Shown here: positions 16,356 through 26,048 of the stretch, one piece after another | How positions within the stretch are numbered: position 1 is the first letter of the stretch | How the letters are laid out: the number at the start of each line of letters is the position of its first letter | Source of the DNA: Bacteroidota bacterium | Lineage (GTDB): Bacteria > Bacteroidota > Bacteroidia > Chitinophagales > Chitinophagaceae | Reading direction: 5' to 3' | Assembly (NCBI GenBank): GCA_947452555.1 | Contig: CANGDH010000003.1 | Location: forward strand, 124,001 to 188,000 | Length of the DNA: 64,000 nucleotides | The notes under the pieces: generated by a model | What the model was told of the DNA's origin: nothing | What the model saw: only the letters and a program-made list of their open reading frames with translations | The model's database searches: none | Made by a program: the position numbers and the translations under genes

Positions 16356-17408
16356 TTAGTTTGATGTACTTTTTTCATTATTCATAAAAGCGGATACTCG
16401 TTCTGAAACATTATGTCTAATACTTACGTAGTAAAAATTATAATCAGCGATATGGTAGTTTTTAGACTTGAATAAGAAATTTCCTAAAAAATGGGGTTTC
16501 GTTGTCCATAAAACACCATCATGATTAACTGCACCTGCAACATGAGGTTTGATTTTATTAAAATCATATAAAATAGCGCCTTCGTTTGAGAAACGGTTTA
16601 TTGAAGTGTTTGACTTATTCCAAGAAAGTGGGTTAGTTACAATAGACTTGAATTTTTCTTTTTGAACAAATGGAGGTTCATAGCCATCTAAAAAAGTTCT
16701 CCAAGCGCAAATACATCCAGTGGCACTAGGTGTTTCGCATGCCTGTAAATTGTTGTAAATAGAAGGATCAATGGCCATACCAACTACATAGGCAGCAACT
16801 AGTTTTTTTCTCAATGGCTTGTTGTCAAAATATTCTTTTAATAATCTAATTGCATGCGTTGAGCCTTGGCTATGAGATGCAATAATTATTGGTCTACCAT
16901 TATTATAATGCTCCATATAATAGTCAAAAGACTTCTTTACATCTTGGTAAGCCAACTCAAATGCAGCCAACGCTTTTATAGTATCCTCCGCGTTGCTAGG
17001 ACTATAAGATAAAATATGTGCTTGACGATATCTAGGTGCATAAATTCTCCCTATTTCATTAAATACACTAGCTTGATATAGAATGGAACTATAGTCGGTA
17101 TAAATATTAGTTTTTATATCACTAAGTGAGGCGCTCCATCCAGTTGGCATTTTGGGGTCTAAATAGCTAGTTGGATAAACGAAAAACACGTCTACTATTT
17201 GGTTTGGGTTATAGTCGAATTTAATATCAGCAGGAATACTGTCTGAAGGATCTTTTTTATTTGGGTGTGCAGCCCAATATTTCATTTGTGCATAATCAGG
17301 AACTGAGTCTAGTGACTCTGTTTTATAATTGGCTTCGAATTTTGAGAAATTCGACTGTGCACAGCTACTAAATAATAAAACGATAATTGCAAAATGAATA
17401 AAACGCAT
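16356..17408 (-). CDS. DUF3089 lipoprotein, alpha/beta-hydrolase fold
   Basis: The 350-residue product has a lipoprotein signal (MRFIHFAIIVLLFSSC, Cys16). The body matches DUF3089: VDVFFVYPTSYLD near residue 73, IYAPRYRQA near 120, and the nucleophile elbow IIASHSQGSTHAIRLL, a GxSxG-like serine motif (SHSQGS). Late motifs CAWRTFLDGYEPP and the invariant HDGVLWTTKPHFLGNF complete the family. Activity is unknown but lipase or esterase-like chemistry in the envelope is likely. It stands alone and converges with recQ, with 17 bases between stop codons and no strong terminator. Confidence 0.83.
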   Translation of the reverse strand: MRFIHFAIIVLLFSSCAQSNFSKFEANYKTESLDSVPDYAQMKYWAAHPNKKDPSDSIPADIKFDYNPNQIVDVFFVYPTSYLDPKMPTGWSASLSDIKTNIYTDYSSILYQASVFNEIGRIYAPRYRQAHILSYSPSNAEDTIKALAAFELAYQDVKKSFDYYMEHYNNGRPIIIASHSQGSTHAIRLLKEYFDNKPLRKKLVAAYVVGMAIDPSIYNNLQACETPSATGCICAWRTFLDGYEPPFVQKEKFKSIVTNPLSWNKSNTSINRFSNEGAILYDFNKIKPHVAGAVNHDGVLWTTKPHFLGNFLFKSKNYHIADYNFYYVSIRHNVSERVSAFMNNEKSTSN

Positions 17409-17550
17409 AGTAAATAATGATATTGTCTAATACGAAGTTAAAAATTATATAGCAAAGAATGGTTAATATTATGATTGTAGTAGATATTCTATACTATCTT
17501 ATGTCAAAAGGTAAACAAAAATAATTATTTTTAATATCTATAAACAAGCT

Positions 17551-18816
17551 TTGCATCTATTTAGACATATCAATTTTTTAAAAGCAGTATTCTATCATAG
17601 TATTACCGCTTTTGGTGGCCCACAGGTTACTGTTGGGTTAATGCATCATAGATTTGTCGAAACAAGAAAGGATATTACAGAAGCCGAATTAATGGAATAC
17701 AATGCTTTCTGTCAATTATTACCTGGTGCTTCATCTACGCAAACTATTGTGCTTGTGGGATTTAAAAGAGGGGGCGTTCCTTTAGCATTGTTAACTTTAC
17801 TTGTTTGGGTATTTCCTGCTGCAACTATCATGGCATGCTTAGCCATCCTATTTAGTCATTATAGTATAGTTTGGGTTTTAAAATCTTTGCTCCTCTTGCA
17901 GCCCATGTCAATTGGATTTATTGCGAGCGCCGCTTTATTGTTATTTAAAAAAGCAGTTAATAATGTCATAACTAGATGGATTTTTGTAACTAGTTGTGCT
18001 TTTACTTTTGTAGGATTTAATTCTCCTTGGACAATCCCAATAATTATTATACTATCTGGTATTGTAACAAATTTTAGTAAAAAAAGAATTCCAGAAAGCG
18101 GGGATGCTCCAAAGTCCATAAAATGGATAAGCTTATTGTTTTTTATATTTTTATTTATTGTAGCAGGATTTTTTTCTGAAAAATCTGCCACCGAAAATTG
18201 GGAGCATAAAAAAGCATTTAACTTATTTGAGAATAATTATCGATTTGGAAGTTTAGTGTTTGGTGGCGGTGATGTTTTAATACCAATTATGTATGAACAA
18301 TATGTAACTCGTCCACAATCCGACCGTGTTAAAAAATCTAAAAGAGAGGTCATTAGTATTTCTAGTGAAACATTTCTGACTGGCTCTGGTTTAGTTAGAG
18401 CCGTGCCAGGTCCTATATTTTCAATAGCTAGTTATACGGGGGCCATTGCTTTAAAAGAAAAGGGTGTGTTTTGGCAATTTGTTGGAGCAGGAATTGCAAC
18501 AGTCGGAATATTTTTGCCGAGTTTCTTGATTGTTTTGTTTTTCTTTCCCATTTGGCAAATGCTCAAAAAATTCGCATTGTTTTATAGATCCCTAGAAGGG
18601 ATATATGCTGCAATAGTGGGCATTATGACAGGAGCTACTTTGTATTTAGCAAAAGACATTACCCATAAATTGAACAGCAATAATAGTCTTCAAATAGTCA
18701 CTTATATTATTGTTTTTTTTGCAAGTACTTATTTATTATACAAACATAAATTAGCTCCACAATGGATTGCGCTTTCTTGCCTATTATTAGGGGCTTTATT
18801 GTCCAATTGGATTTGA
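17551..18816 (+). CDS. chrA: Chromate transporter (ChrA) family protein, two-domain form
   Basis: This polytopic membrane protein of 421 residues has both CHR halves: SITAFGGPQVTVGLMHHRFVE and LLPGASSTQT in the first, and FGGGDVLIPIMYEQYV with VRAVPGPIFSIASYTGA in the second. ChrA proteins are chromate/sulfate-related transporters; many members have unknown natural substrates. The best start is TTG at 17551, because the frame has a stop at 17512 and no ATG in between, and the family N terminus (RHINFLKAVFYHSITAFGGP) begins right there. It is a single gene, not linked to other metal-resistance functions. Confidence 0.86.
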   Translation: MHLFRHINFLKAVFYHSITAFGGPQVTVGLMHHRFVETRKDITEAELMEYNAFCQLLPGASSTQTIVLVGFKRGGVPLALLTLLVWVFPAATIMACLAILFSHYSIVWVLKSLLLLQPMSIGFIASAALLLFKKAVNNVITRWIFVTSCAFTFVGFNSPWTIPIIIILSGIVTNFSKKRIPESGDAPKSIKWISLLFFIFLFIVAGFFSEKSATENWEHKKAFNLFENNYRFGSLVFGGGDVLIPIMYEQYVTRPQSDRVKKSKREVISISSETFLTGSGLVRAVPGPIFSIASYTGAIALKEKGVFWQFVGAGIATVGIFLPSFLIVLFFFPIWQMLKKFALFYRSLEGIYAAIVGIMTGATLYLAKDITHKLNSNNSLQIVTYIIVFFASTYLLYKHKLAPQWIALSCLLLGALLSNWI

Positions 18817-18901
18817 GCAATTAAATTTAAAAGGTAAAAACCTGTTAAATACTAAGTTCTATTACAAAATTAATTTATCCTTGCTTAATATTGCATGATT
18901 C

Positions 18902-19633
18902 ATGAAGCAAAGGATATCCTATATCATATTATTCATTTTTTTCACCTCCATTGTAGGGGTCACACAATCCATAGTGGTAAGTGGGAATGTTTATGATATC
19001 TCCGGGAGGCGTCCGTTAGAGTCGGTAGTGGTGCATACCAATTCCAATCAAGCTATTACGGATTCCTTAGGTCGATATATCATTACAGTAAAATCTAAGG
19101 ATTCAATATGGTTTTCTTTATTTGGAAAGAATACTCAAAAATATAATCTCGATACCATTGAGGATCCTCATAATTTCAATATTATGATTCATGTTACAGG
19201 AGTTGATTTACCTGAGGTACGCGTAAGAAATAGTTATTACAAATTGGATTCAATTCAAAATAGGACAGACTATGCTAAATACTTCAATTATCAGCCTCCT
19301 GGACTTAAGTTAAGCAATACGCAAAACCTATTTGGGCCCAGCGGACTAACTATTGGGTTAGACTTAGATGAGATAATAAATATGTTTCGTTTTAAGAGAA
19401 ATCGAAATCTCCAATTTTTACAAAAAAGACTGCTTTCTCAAGAACAAGACAAATACGTGAACTATCGCTTTACTAAACGATATGTACAAAAATTAACACA
19501 TTTAGAGGGAGCCTCATTGAGCCAGTTTATGGACTATTGCAAGCCATCCTATGATGTATTGGGATTACTAAATGACTTAGAGTTGGGCTATTATATCCAA
19601 CAAAAGTATGCAGCATTCAAATCTACTCGATAA
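18902..19633 (+). CDS. Exported protein with N-terminal carboxypeptidase-regulatory-like domain
   Basis: The 243-residue protein has a signal peptide (MKQRISYIILFIFFTSIVGVTQS) and a beta-sandwich CarboxypepD_reg-like domain (VVSGNVYDISGRRPLESVVVHTNSNQAITDSLGRYIITV), the module also found at the N terminus of SusC proteins. The C-terminal half (about 110-243) is basic and helical, with a possible (P)GLKLSN...FGPSGLTIG segment, and I do not recognise it. Similar stand-alone proteins are widespread in Bacteroidota without known function. It precedes the RND pump genes by 75 bases but is not known as a pump component. Confidence 0.72.
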   Translation: MKQRISYIILFIFFTSIVGVTQSIVVSGNVYDISGRRPLESVVVHTNSNQAITDSLGRYIITVKSKDSIWFSLFGKNTQKYNLDTIEDPHNFNIMIHVTGVDLPEVRVRNSYYKLDSIQNRTDYAKYFNYQPPGLKLSNTQNLFGPSGLTIGLDLDEIINMFRFKRNRNLQFLQKRLLSQEQDKYVNYRFTKRYVQKLTHLEGASLSQFMDYCKPSYDVLGLLNDLELGYYIQQKYAAFKSTR

Positions 19634-19708
19634 GTCATCTGCCATTCATCTATTTTATTTTTCTAAAACACCTGCATTGTTTACCTTTATTGACTAAAAT
19701 AGAGTCAT

Positions 19709-20758
19709 TTGAGAAAGTTAAATTTGTTAATTATTGCGGGTCTTTTTGCTGCAATGGGTTGTAAAGAAAAAGCTAAAATTTCGGATAAATTCAATCCGAA
19801 TGCACCGGTTTCTGTAGATATAGCTGTAATGGAGTTTCAAAAAGTGGATAAGCAGATTGAAGTAAATGGTTCTGTGATGGCAAACGATTTTGTAGAGTTG
19901 CATCCAGAAACAAGTGGCAGAATTACATTTTTGCAAGTTCCAGAAGGGAAATTGATACAGGTGGGAACTGTTATTGCAAAATTAAATGACGCTGACTTAC
20001 AAGCACAATTAGAAAAAATCAAGGTTCAATTAGAGTTAGCTAATATTAATGAACAAAGGAATAAGCAATTGTTGAACGTGAAAGGAATTAATCAAAGTGA
20101 TTATGATGTCTCATTACAACAAGTTAAAAGTTTAAAAGCTGACCAAGCTTATACGCAATCATTAATTGACAAGACTATATTGAAAGCGCCTTTTACTGGT
20201 CAAATAGGATTGAGACAAGTTAGTGTTGGAGCGTACATAAACACGACCACTACAATTGCTACTATTCAAAAATTAGATCAATTAAAAATTGACTTCACTT
20301 TACCTGAAATATATGCTGCATACGTTAAAATAGGGAAGAAGATAAATATTGAAACAATTGCAGGTGCTAATTCTAAAATAACTGCAACCGTTTATGCGAT
20401 TGAGCCACAAATTATTGCTAGTTCAAGAAATATTAAGGTTCGTGCAAGTTTTAAAGGTCAAGTTTTACCAGGAGCTTATGCTAAAGTATACTTAGGAGAA
20501 AATACAATGAAGCCAACTATCATGGTACCTTCTAATGTGATCATTCCAGATTCAAAAGCGAAACAAATTGTCGTTGTTAAAAATGGTGTTGCTAAATTCG
20601 TTAATGTTGAAACAGGGTATAGAACACAAACTGCTGTAGAAATCACTAAGGGTTTAAATATTGGTGACAGTGTAATTGTTGCAGGCATGTTGTTTGTAAA
20701 AGACGGATCAAAATTAAAGATTGGCAAATCATTGTCTAATCTAGATATCACCAAATAG
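19709..20758 (+). CDS. RND efflux periplasmic adaptor (membrane-fusion lipoprotein)
   Basis: The 349-residue product starts at TTG 19709, giving a lipoprotein signal MRKLNLLIIAGLFAAMGC with Cys18. It has the HlyD/AcrA layout: a lipoyl half-motif (GRITFLQVPEGKLIQVGTVIAKLND), a coiled-coil hairpin (AQLEKIKVQLELANINEQRNKQLL...DQAYTQSLIDK), the return half (ILKAPFTGQIGLRQVSVGAYI) and beta-barrel and membrane-proximal domains. It links the inner-membrane RND pump to an outer-membrane channel. The RND gene follows after 22 bases. No TolC-type channel is encoded nearby, so it must share one from elsewhere. Confidence 0.92.
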   Translation: MRKLNLLIIAGLFAAMGCKEKAKISDKFNPNAPVSVDIAVMEFQKVDKQIEVNGSVMANDFVELHPETSGRITFLQVPEGKLIQVGTVIAKLNDADLQAQLEKIKVQLELANINEQRNKQLLNVKGINQSDYDVSLQQVKSLKADQAYTQSLIDKTILKAPFTGQIGLRQVSVGAYINTTTTIATIQKLDQLKIDFTLPEIYAAYVKIGKKINIETIAGANSKITATVYAIEPQIIASSRNIKVRASFKGQVLPGAYAKVYLGENTMKPTIMVPSNVIIPDSKAKQIVVVKNGVAKFVNVETGYRTQTAVEITKGLNIGDSVIVAGMLFVKDGSKLKIGKSLSNLDITK

Positions 20759-20780
20759 TTTTTAAAATTAAGTTACTTAG

Positions 20781-23700
20781 ATGAATATATCTGAACTTTC
20801 GTTGAAGCGTCCGGTACTAGCTACCGTAATGAATATTGCTATTATCATTTTTGGTTTAGTAGGATTCTCTTTCTTGGCATTACGCGAATACCCTGCCATT
20901 GACCCTCCTATTATTAATGTACAAACGGCTTATACAGGAGCGAATGCAGAAGTAATACAAAGTCAAATTACCGAACCCTTAGAGAAAGCGATTAATGGTA
21001 TACCAGGTATTAGAACCATTAACTCCTCTAGTTCAGTAGGCAATTCTAATATTACAGTTGAATTTAATTTAGGAGCAAATTTAGAAACAGCAGCGAACGA
21101 TGTAAGAGATAAAGTTTCACAAGCAGTAAGGTCACTTCCGCAAGACATTGCGAGCCCGCCAGTGGTTTCCAAAGCAGACGCAAGTGATTTCATTTTAATG
21201 TTAACAATTAGAAGTAAAACCAAAGGTTTACTTGAGTTAACAGAATATGCCGAAAACGTTTTACAACAACGCTTTCAAACTATCGACGAAGTAAGTAATG
21301 TTGGTGTTAGAGGTAAACGTCAGTCTATGCGCGTTTATCCAAATCCAGATTTATTAAGTGCATACGGGATAGCTTTTAATGATATACAAACTTCATTAAA
21401 TAAAGAAAATATTGAATTGCCAGCTGGGTCTATCTATGGTAACAAATCGGAATTTGTTATTAGAACTTTAGGGCGTTTGAGCACAGAGGCAGATTTTAGA
21501 AATATTATCTTGAAAGAAGACGCAACAGGTATTGTACGTTTAGGTGATGTAGCAAAAGTGGAATTAGGCCCAGAACAAGAAGACCAAGGAACTTATTTTA
21601 ATGGTGTGCCTGTGGTTATGTTAACGGTGTCTCCACAACCAGGAGCAAATCAAATTAAAATAGCTGACGAATTTTATAAGAGATTAGAAGAAGTTAAAAA
21701 ACAAAATAAGTCTGATATTGAATTCGCAATTCCTATTGACAATACCTTGAATGTGCGTCGAGCTTTGTCTGAAGTAAAAGAGACAATTTTGATTTCATTT
21801 GCATTGGTAGTATTGGTAATTTTCTTCTTCTTTAGAAACTGGTTAATTGCAATACGTCCATTAATAGATATTCCTATTTCATTAATTGCCACTTTTTTTA
21901 TAATGTACCTGGCAGGATTCTCCATTAATGTATTAACCTTATTAGCAATTGTGTTAGCAACAGGATTAGTGGTGGATGATGGAATTGTGGTCACGGAAAA
22001 TATTTTTAGAAAATTAGAGGAGGGGCTTAATTTAAGAGACGCTGCTAGAGAGGGAAGTAAAGAAATTTTCTTTGCTGTTATTTCAACTTCAATCACATTG
22101 GCGGTAGTATTTATGCCAGTTATTTTCCTACAAGGATTCGTAGGTTCTTTATTCAAAGAGTTTGGTGTTGTTGTTGCGGGGGCGGTATTAGTATCGGCCT
22201 TTGTATCATTAACTATTACTCCAGTCTTGAATGTTTATTTAAACAGGAAGGACGGCAAACAAAGTAAATTTTACGAACGCACAGAACCTTTCTTTAAAGG
22301 AATGGAATCTGGGTACAAAAACTTCTTAGCAAAGTTCTTGCAAATAAGATGGATGGCTTGGGTAATTGTATTGGCTTGTGTAGGAATGATTTTTATAATT
22401 GGTAAAAATATTCAAAGTGAATTAGCACCATTAGAAGATAAAAGTTCGGTAAGGATTACTTTGTCAGGAGCCGAAGGAACAAGTTATGAGGACATGAAAG
22501 GGGATTTAATGAAGGCGGTTAGAATTATGCAAGACTCTTTCCCTGAACAAGCATTTACATGGGGAAGTGTTCCAGGATATGGAGGTAGTAGTGGTAATAG
22601 TTCTGCATCTGGACGTTTAGGATTAGTAGCACCAAATGAAAGAAAAAGAAGTCAATCAGAAATTGCACTAGACTTAAATAAAAAATTCAAACGCTTTAAA
22701 AACATAAGGGTGTTCTCTATTGAGGAACAAACGATTTCTGTTGGAATGATGTCTAGAGGTTCATTGCCAGTTCAGTTCATTATACAAAATCTAGATTTCC
22801 AGAAAATAAGAAATGTTATACCTGGATTTTTAGAAGCAGCAAGAAAGGACAAGACTTTTCAAAACGTGGATGTGAATTTGAAATTTAATAAGCCCGAATT
22901 AGACTTGTCTATTGACCGTATGCGTGTTAAGGACTTAGGATTAGCTACCGCAGACGTTGCCCAAGCTTTACAAGCAGCATTTAGTGGCGCACGTTCTGCT
23001 TATTTTATCATGAACGATCGACAATATCAAGTAATCACTCAGGTGCCAAGATCAGAGAGAAATACGCCAGCAGATATTAATAAGATTTATGTAAGAAATA
23101 ATAAAGGGGAGAATATTCCTATTTCAAGTGTATTGACTGTTACTGAAAATAGTAATCCTCCAAATTTATATCACTATAACCGTTTTAATTCTGCTACTAT
23201 CTCTGCTTCTTTAGCAGAAGGTAAAACCATTGGGGATGGTGTTAAAGCAATGGAGCGTATCGCTAAAGAAAAACTAGACGAGAGCTACCAAACCGCATTA
23301 AGTGGTCCTTCAAGAGATTTCAAAGAAAGTTCATCTAACACTTCTCAGGCTTTGATTTTAGCCTTGATATTAATTTACTTAGTATTAGCAGCTCAATTTG
23401 AAAGCTTTACAGATCCATTTATTATCATGATTACAGTGCCGCTTGCATTAGCGGGTGCTTTATTATTCTTGTGGATATTCAACCAAACGCTAAATATCTT
23501 CTCTCAAATTGGTATCATTATGCTGATTGGTTTAGTGACTAAAAATGGTATCTTAATTGTTGAGTTTGCGAATAAGAAAAGAGAAGCCGGCTTAGGTATT
23601 AGAGAAGCCGTTTTAGAAGCGGCAGCACAAAGATTAAGACCTATTTTAATGACCAGCTTAGCGACTGCCTTAGGGGCATTGCCTATTGCAATTAGCTTAG

Positions 23701-23837
23701 GAGCAGCAGCAACAAGTCGTAAACCATTGGGAACAGTAATCGTAGGTGGTTTAATGTTCTCATTAATACTTACTTTATTCGTAATTCCTGCCGTATATAC
23801 TTATGTTTCAAGTAAGCATAAGCGCCACGTTGATTAA
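20781..23837 (+). CDS. RND-family efflux pump, inner-membrane transporter (HAE1/AcrB type)
   Basis: The 1018-residue protein has the RND duplication: TM1 in LKRPVLATVMNIAIIIFGLVGF, a large periplasmic loop, TM2-6 with the proton-relay pair in GLVVDDGIVVTENI, a second loop and TM7-12 with GLVTKNGILIVEFANKKREAG. It exports hydrophobic or amphiphilic compounds using the proton gradient together with the adjacent adaptor. Length is near AcrB (about 1050) rather than the metal-exporting CzcA type. Substrates cannot be predicted, and there is no divergent regulator. Confidence 0.95.
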   Translation: MNISELSLKRPVLATVMNIAIIIFGLVGFSFLALREYPAIDPPIINVQTAYTGANAEVIQSQITEPLEKAINGIPGIRTINSSSSVGNSNITVEFNLGANLETAANDVRDKVSQAVRSLPQDIASPPVVSKADASDFILMLTIRSKTKGLLELTEYAENVLQQRFQTIDEVSNVGVRGKRQSMRVYPNPDLLSAYGIAFNDIQTSLNKENIELPAGSIYGNKSEFVIRTLGRLSTEADFRNIILKEDATGIVRLGDVAKVELGPEQEDQGTYFNGVPVVMLTVSPQPGANQIKIADEFYKRLEEVKKQNKSDIEFAIPIDNTLNVRRALSEVKETILISFALVVLVIFFFFRNWLIAIRPLIDIPISLIATFFIMYLAGFSINVLTLLAIVLATGLVVDDGIVVTENIFRKLEEGLNLRDAAREGSKEIFFAVISTSITLAVVFMPVIFLQGFVGSLFKEFGVVVAGAVLVSAFVSLTITPVLNVYLNRKDGKQSKFYERTEPFFKGMESGYKNFLAKFLQIRWMAWVIVLACVGMIFIIGKNIQSELAPLEDKSSVRITLSGAEGTSYEDMKGDLMKAVRIMQDSFPEQAFTWGSVPGYGGSSGNSSASGRLGLVAPNERKRSQSEIALDLNKKFKRFKNIRVFSIEEQTISVGMMSRGSLPVQFIIQNLDFQKIRNVIPGFLEAARKDKTFQNVDVNLKFNKPELDLSIDRMRVKDLGLATADVAQALQAAFSGARSAYFIMNDRQYQVITQVPRSERNTPADINKIYVRNNKGENIPISSVLTVTENSNPPNLYHYNRFNSATISASLAEGKTIGDGVKAMERIAKEKLDESYQTALSGPSRDFKESSSNTSQALILALILIYLVLAAQFESFTDPFIIMITVPLALAGALLFLWIFNQTLNIFSQIGIIMLIGLVTKNGILIVEFANKKREAGLGIREAVLEAAAQRLRPILMTSLATALGALPIAISLGAAATSRKPLGTVIVGGLMFSLILTLFVIPAVYTYVSSKHKRHVD

Positions 23838-23838
23838 T

Positions 23839-23860
23839 CAGCAAAGTTGTAACTTGGCTG
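23839..23860 (+). promoter_or_regulatory. Hairpin filling the RND-GH130 intergenic gap
   Basis: CAGCAAAGTT and AACTTGGCTG pair over 9 of 10 positions with a very small loop. The hairpin begins 2 bases after the RND stop codon and ends 1 base before the GH130 ATG, occupying nearly the entire gap. It could limit translation of the downstream gene or mark an mRNA processing site. Confidence 0.45.
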
Positions 23861-23861
23861 A

Positions 23862-24947
23862 ATGAAACAAATTTATATTCTTGCAATAATAGTACTGGCC
23901 TCTTGTAATTTTTCAAATCAAAAAGAAAAATCTCAGGAGGCTTGGACATTTAATGAGTTTGTAAAATTGGATTCGGCAAATCCCATTTTGTCGCCGGACA
24001 CTTCGTATCGTTTTAATTGCCCAATTACAAATAAGCCAGTACAATGGCAGTCTAAGAACGTTTTAAATCCCACAGCATTTGTCAAAGAAGGCAAAGTGTA
24101 TTTATTATATCGAGCACAAGACAGTGCCATGACTTCAAGGCTAGGGCTGGCTATTAGTGAGGACGGCATTCATTTTATAAAACAAGCGGCTCCTGTTTTT
24201 TATCCTGCTAAAGATTCGTTTTTAAAATATGAATGGAAAGGTGGTGTTGAAGACCCTCGTATTGTTCAAACGCCGGATAGTTCCTATTTATTAACCTATA
24301 CTTCATATGACGGTAAAACTGCAAGATTGTGTTTTGCAACCACTCGGGATTTAATTCATTGGGAAAAAAGAGGTCCAGTCTTGCAGTCTCCAAAATATAT
24401 TAATACTTGGTCCAAGTCGGGAGCTGTGATTGTAGAGAGAGTGGGAAGTCAAATGATAGCAAAGAAAATTAATGGCAGATATTGGATGTATTTTGGAGAC
24501 ACAAATTTATTCATGGCTTATTCCACCGACTTATTACATTGGGAGGCATTAGAAAATGCAGAATCTAAAATTTTAGTAAATGTTTTGTCGCCAAGAGCGG
24601 GTTATTTTGATAGCAGACTTGTGGAACCTGGTCCTTTTGCATTGTATACTAAAAAAGGAATTGTACTCATTTACAATAGTAGTAATGCAGCTAATAATAA
24701 TGATTCCACGCTCCCTAAATTTACTTATTCCGCAGCGCAAGTATTATACGACAAGTCTATTCCTTACAAACAAATAGATCGTACGAAAACTTATTTCATA
24801 CATCCTGACAAACCTTATGAAAAAATCGGAGAGGTCAATGAAGTATGTTTTGTAGAAGGGCTCGTTTATTTTAAAGACCAATGGATATTATATTATGGAA
24901 CAGCAGATTCCAAAATTGCGGTTGCCATTGCAAACCATAAACTTTAA
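23862..24947 (+). CDS. Exported GH130-like glycoside phosphorylase/hydrolase lipoprotein
   Basis: The 361-residue product is a predicted lipoprotein (MKQIYILAIIVLASC, Cys15) with a five-bladed propeller typical of GH130: NPTAFVKEGKVYLLYRAQD, SRLGLAISEDGIHF, the hallmark GGVEDPRI, YLLTYTSYDGKTARLCFATTRDLIHWEKRG, and later GRYWMYFGD and YSTDLLHWEAL. GH130 enzymes phosphorolyse or hydrolyse beta-1,2- or beta-1,4-mannosides. Phosphorylases are normally cytosolic, so an exported member is more likely a hydrolase (inference). There are no SusCD or other glycan genes beside it. Confidence 0.82.
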   Translation: MKQIYILAIIVLASCNFSNQKEKSQEAWTFNEFVKLDSANPILSPDTSYRFNCPITNKPVQWQSKNVLNPTAFVKEGKVYLLYRAQDSAMTSRLGLAISEDGIHFIKQAAPVFYPAKDSFLKYEWKGGVEDPRIVQTPDSSYLLTYTSYDGKTARLCFATTRDLIHWEKRGPVLQSPKYINTWSKSGAVIVERVGSQMIAKKINGRYWMYFGDTNLFMAYSTDLLHWEALENAESKILVNVLSPRAGYFDSRLVEPGPFALYTKKGIVLIYNSSNAANNNDSTLPKFTYSAAQVLYDKSIPYKQIDRTKTYFIHPDKPYEKIGEVNEVCFVEGLVYFKDQWILYYGTADSKIAVAIANHKL

Positions 24948-24978
24948 TTCGTAGGGATTTGCACTATTCTTAAGTGTA

Positions 24979-25962
24979 TTATTTTTTGATAATTTTTGCA
25001 GCAATAAAAAGGGCAGTCTCTTTTTCCACTCCTTCTATGTCTTTGGAGACTATAGGGGAAGCAATAACATGATTTCCTGTATTAGGCATCGCCTTTAAAA
25101 CTTTTAAACTATCTGGCGTGGCAATTGCTGCGAACATAGCTTTAGTAGCACTAACTTTAACTACATTATCTTGATGCGCTTCGTCCTTAAAATAATATAA
25201 TGCCAATACTGGCTGTGTCACCTTATTAAAAGTTTCTTTATTCATTGTCGCTTCTAATAAATTTTCCAAAGCTACAGTGGCTTCCAATCTGTAATGAGTA
25301 TTCCAATATTTAGGATAGCTAGGGTTGGTAAATGGAATGTCAGCATAGTTGCCTTTTTTTACAAGTCTTGCAATTTGTAATCCCCAATGATTATTTAATA
25401 AAGGGGCAGCTGGATTGTTTATTTCAATATTAGGCGAGTACATTATGAGTCCAGCAATTTCAGGGTAAGCGGCAGCTAATTGTAAAGATAATGTCCCTCC
25501 AGTTGAAGTGCTCATTAAAATCACTTTCTTTCCTAATTTTCTTCCAATCGCGTAGGCTTGCTTTGCGGATTCCCAATAATTTTCTGCAGTTAAATTTAGC
25601 ATGTCTTCGGTTGTATCAATGCCATGTTCGGCAAGTCTTGCTAAATATAAATTACAATGAAATTGCTTCGCTATATTTTGATGCACAGGTGCTCCTTCCA
25701 TTTGGCTAGCACTAAATCCATGTAAGTAAACAATAGCATATTCAGTAACAGTATGGGTACTGTCTGCCCATATTATTTTTGCTTCATTATTGGGTTTAAT
25801 TTTATGTTCCTGCTCGATAGTCCTTACATAGCTGTCCATATTAGAACTGTCCGCAATGAGAGGGAGCGTATAATTGAAATTTGGTTTTGGAGGCTGTGGG
25901 CCTAAAAAATATACAATTACTACAACTGCTATTAGGGTAATGCTAATCTTTAAAGCACGCAT
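24979..25962 (-). CDS. Membrane-anchored alpha/beta hydrolase
   Basis: The 327-residue protein has an N-terminal hydrophobic anchor (about residues 5-20, ISITLIAVVVIVYFL) followed by an alpha/beta-hydrolase fold: the oxyanion segment IVYLHGFSASQMEGAP, then nucleophile elbow ILMSTSTGGTLSLQLA (GxSxG form TSTGG) and a C-terminal histidine in NTGNHVIASP. It is probably an esterase or lipase facing the periplasm. The gene converges with the GH130 gene and diverges from the acyltransferase gene; no pathway is implied. Confidence 0.78.
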   Translation of the reverse strand: MRALKISITLIAVVVIVYFLGPQPPKPNFNYTLPLIADSSNMDSYVRTIEQEHKIKPNNEAKIIWADSTHTVTEYAIVYLHGFSASQMEGAPVHQNIAKQFHCNLYLARLAEHGIDTTEDMLNLTAENYWESAKQAYAIGRKLGKKVILMSTSTGGTLSLQLAAAYPEIAGLIMYSPNIEINNPAAPLLNNHWGLQIARLVKKGNYADIPFTNPSYPKYWNTHYRLEATVALENLLEATMNKETFNKVTQPVLALYYFKDEAHQDNVVKVSATKAMFAAIATPDSLKVLKAMPNTGNHVIASPIVSKDIEGVEKETALFIAAKIIKK

Positions 25963-26048
25963 AATTTTGAATTTGAATTAAAGCTACTCAAATTACATTT
26001 CTTTAAAAAAATATTTTGTGTATCTTAATACCTCCAAAAAACGAAGCT

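Noticed and set aside
21674..22156. 160-codon minus-strand open frame opposite the RND pump gene
   Set aside because: It is antisense to a strongly conserved RND membrane region, and its translation is low-complexity Ile/Asn/Lys without a domain pattern; it mirrors the codon structure of the real gene.
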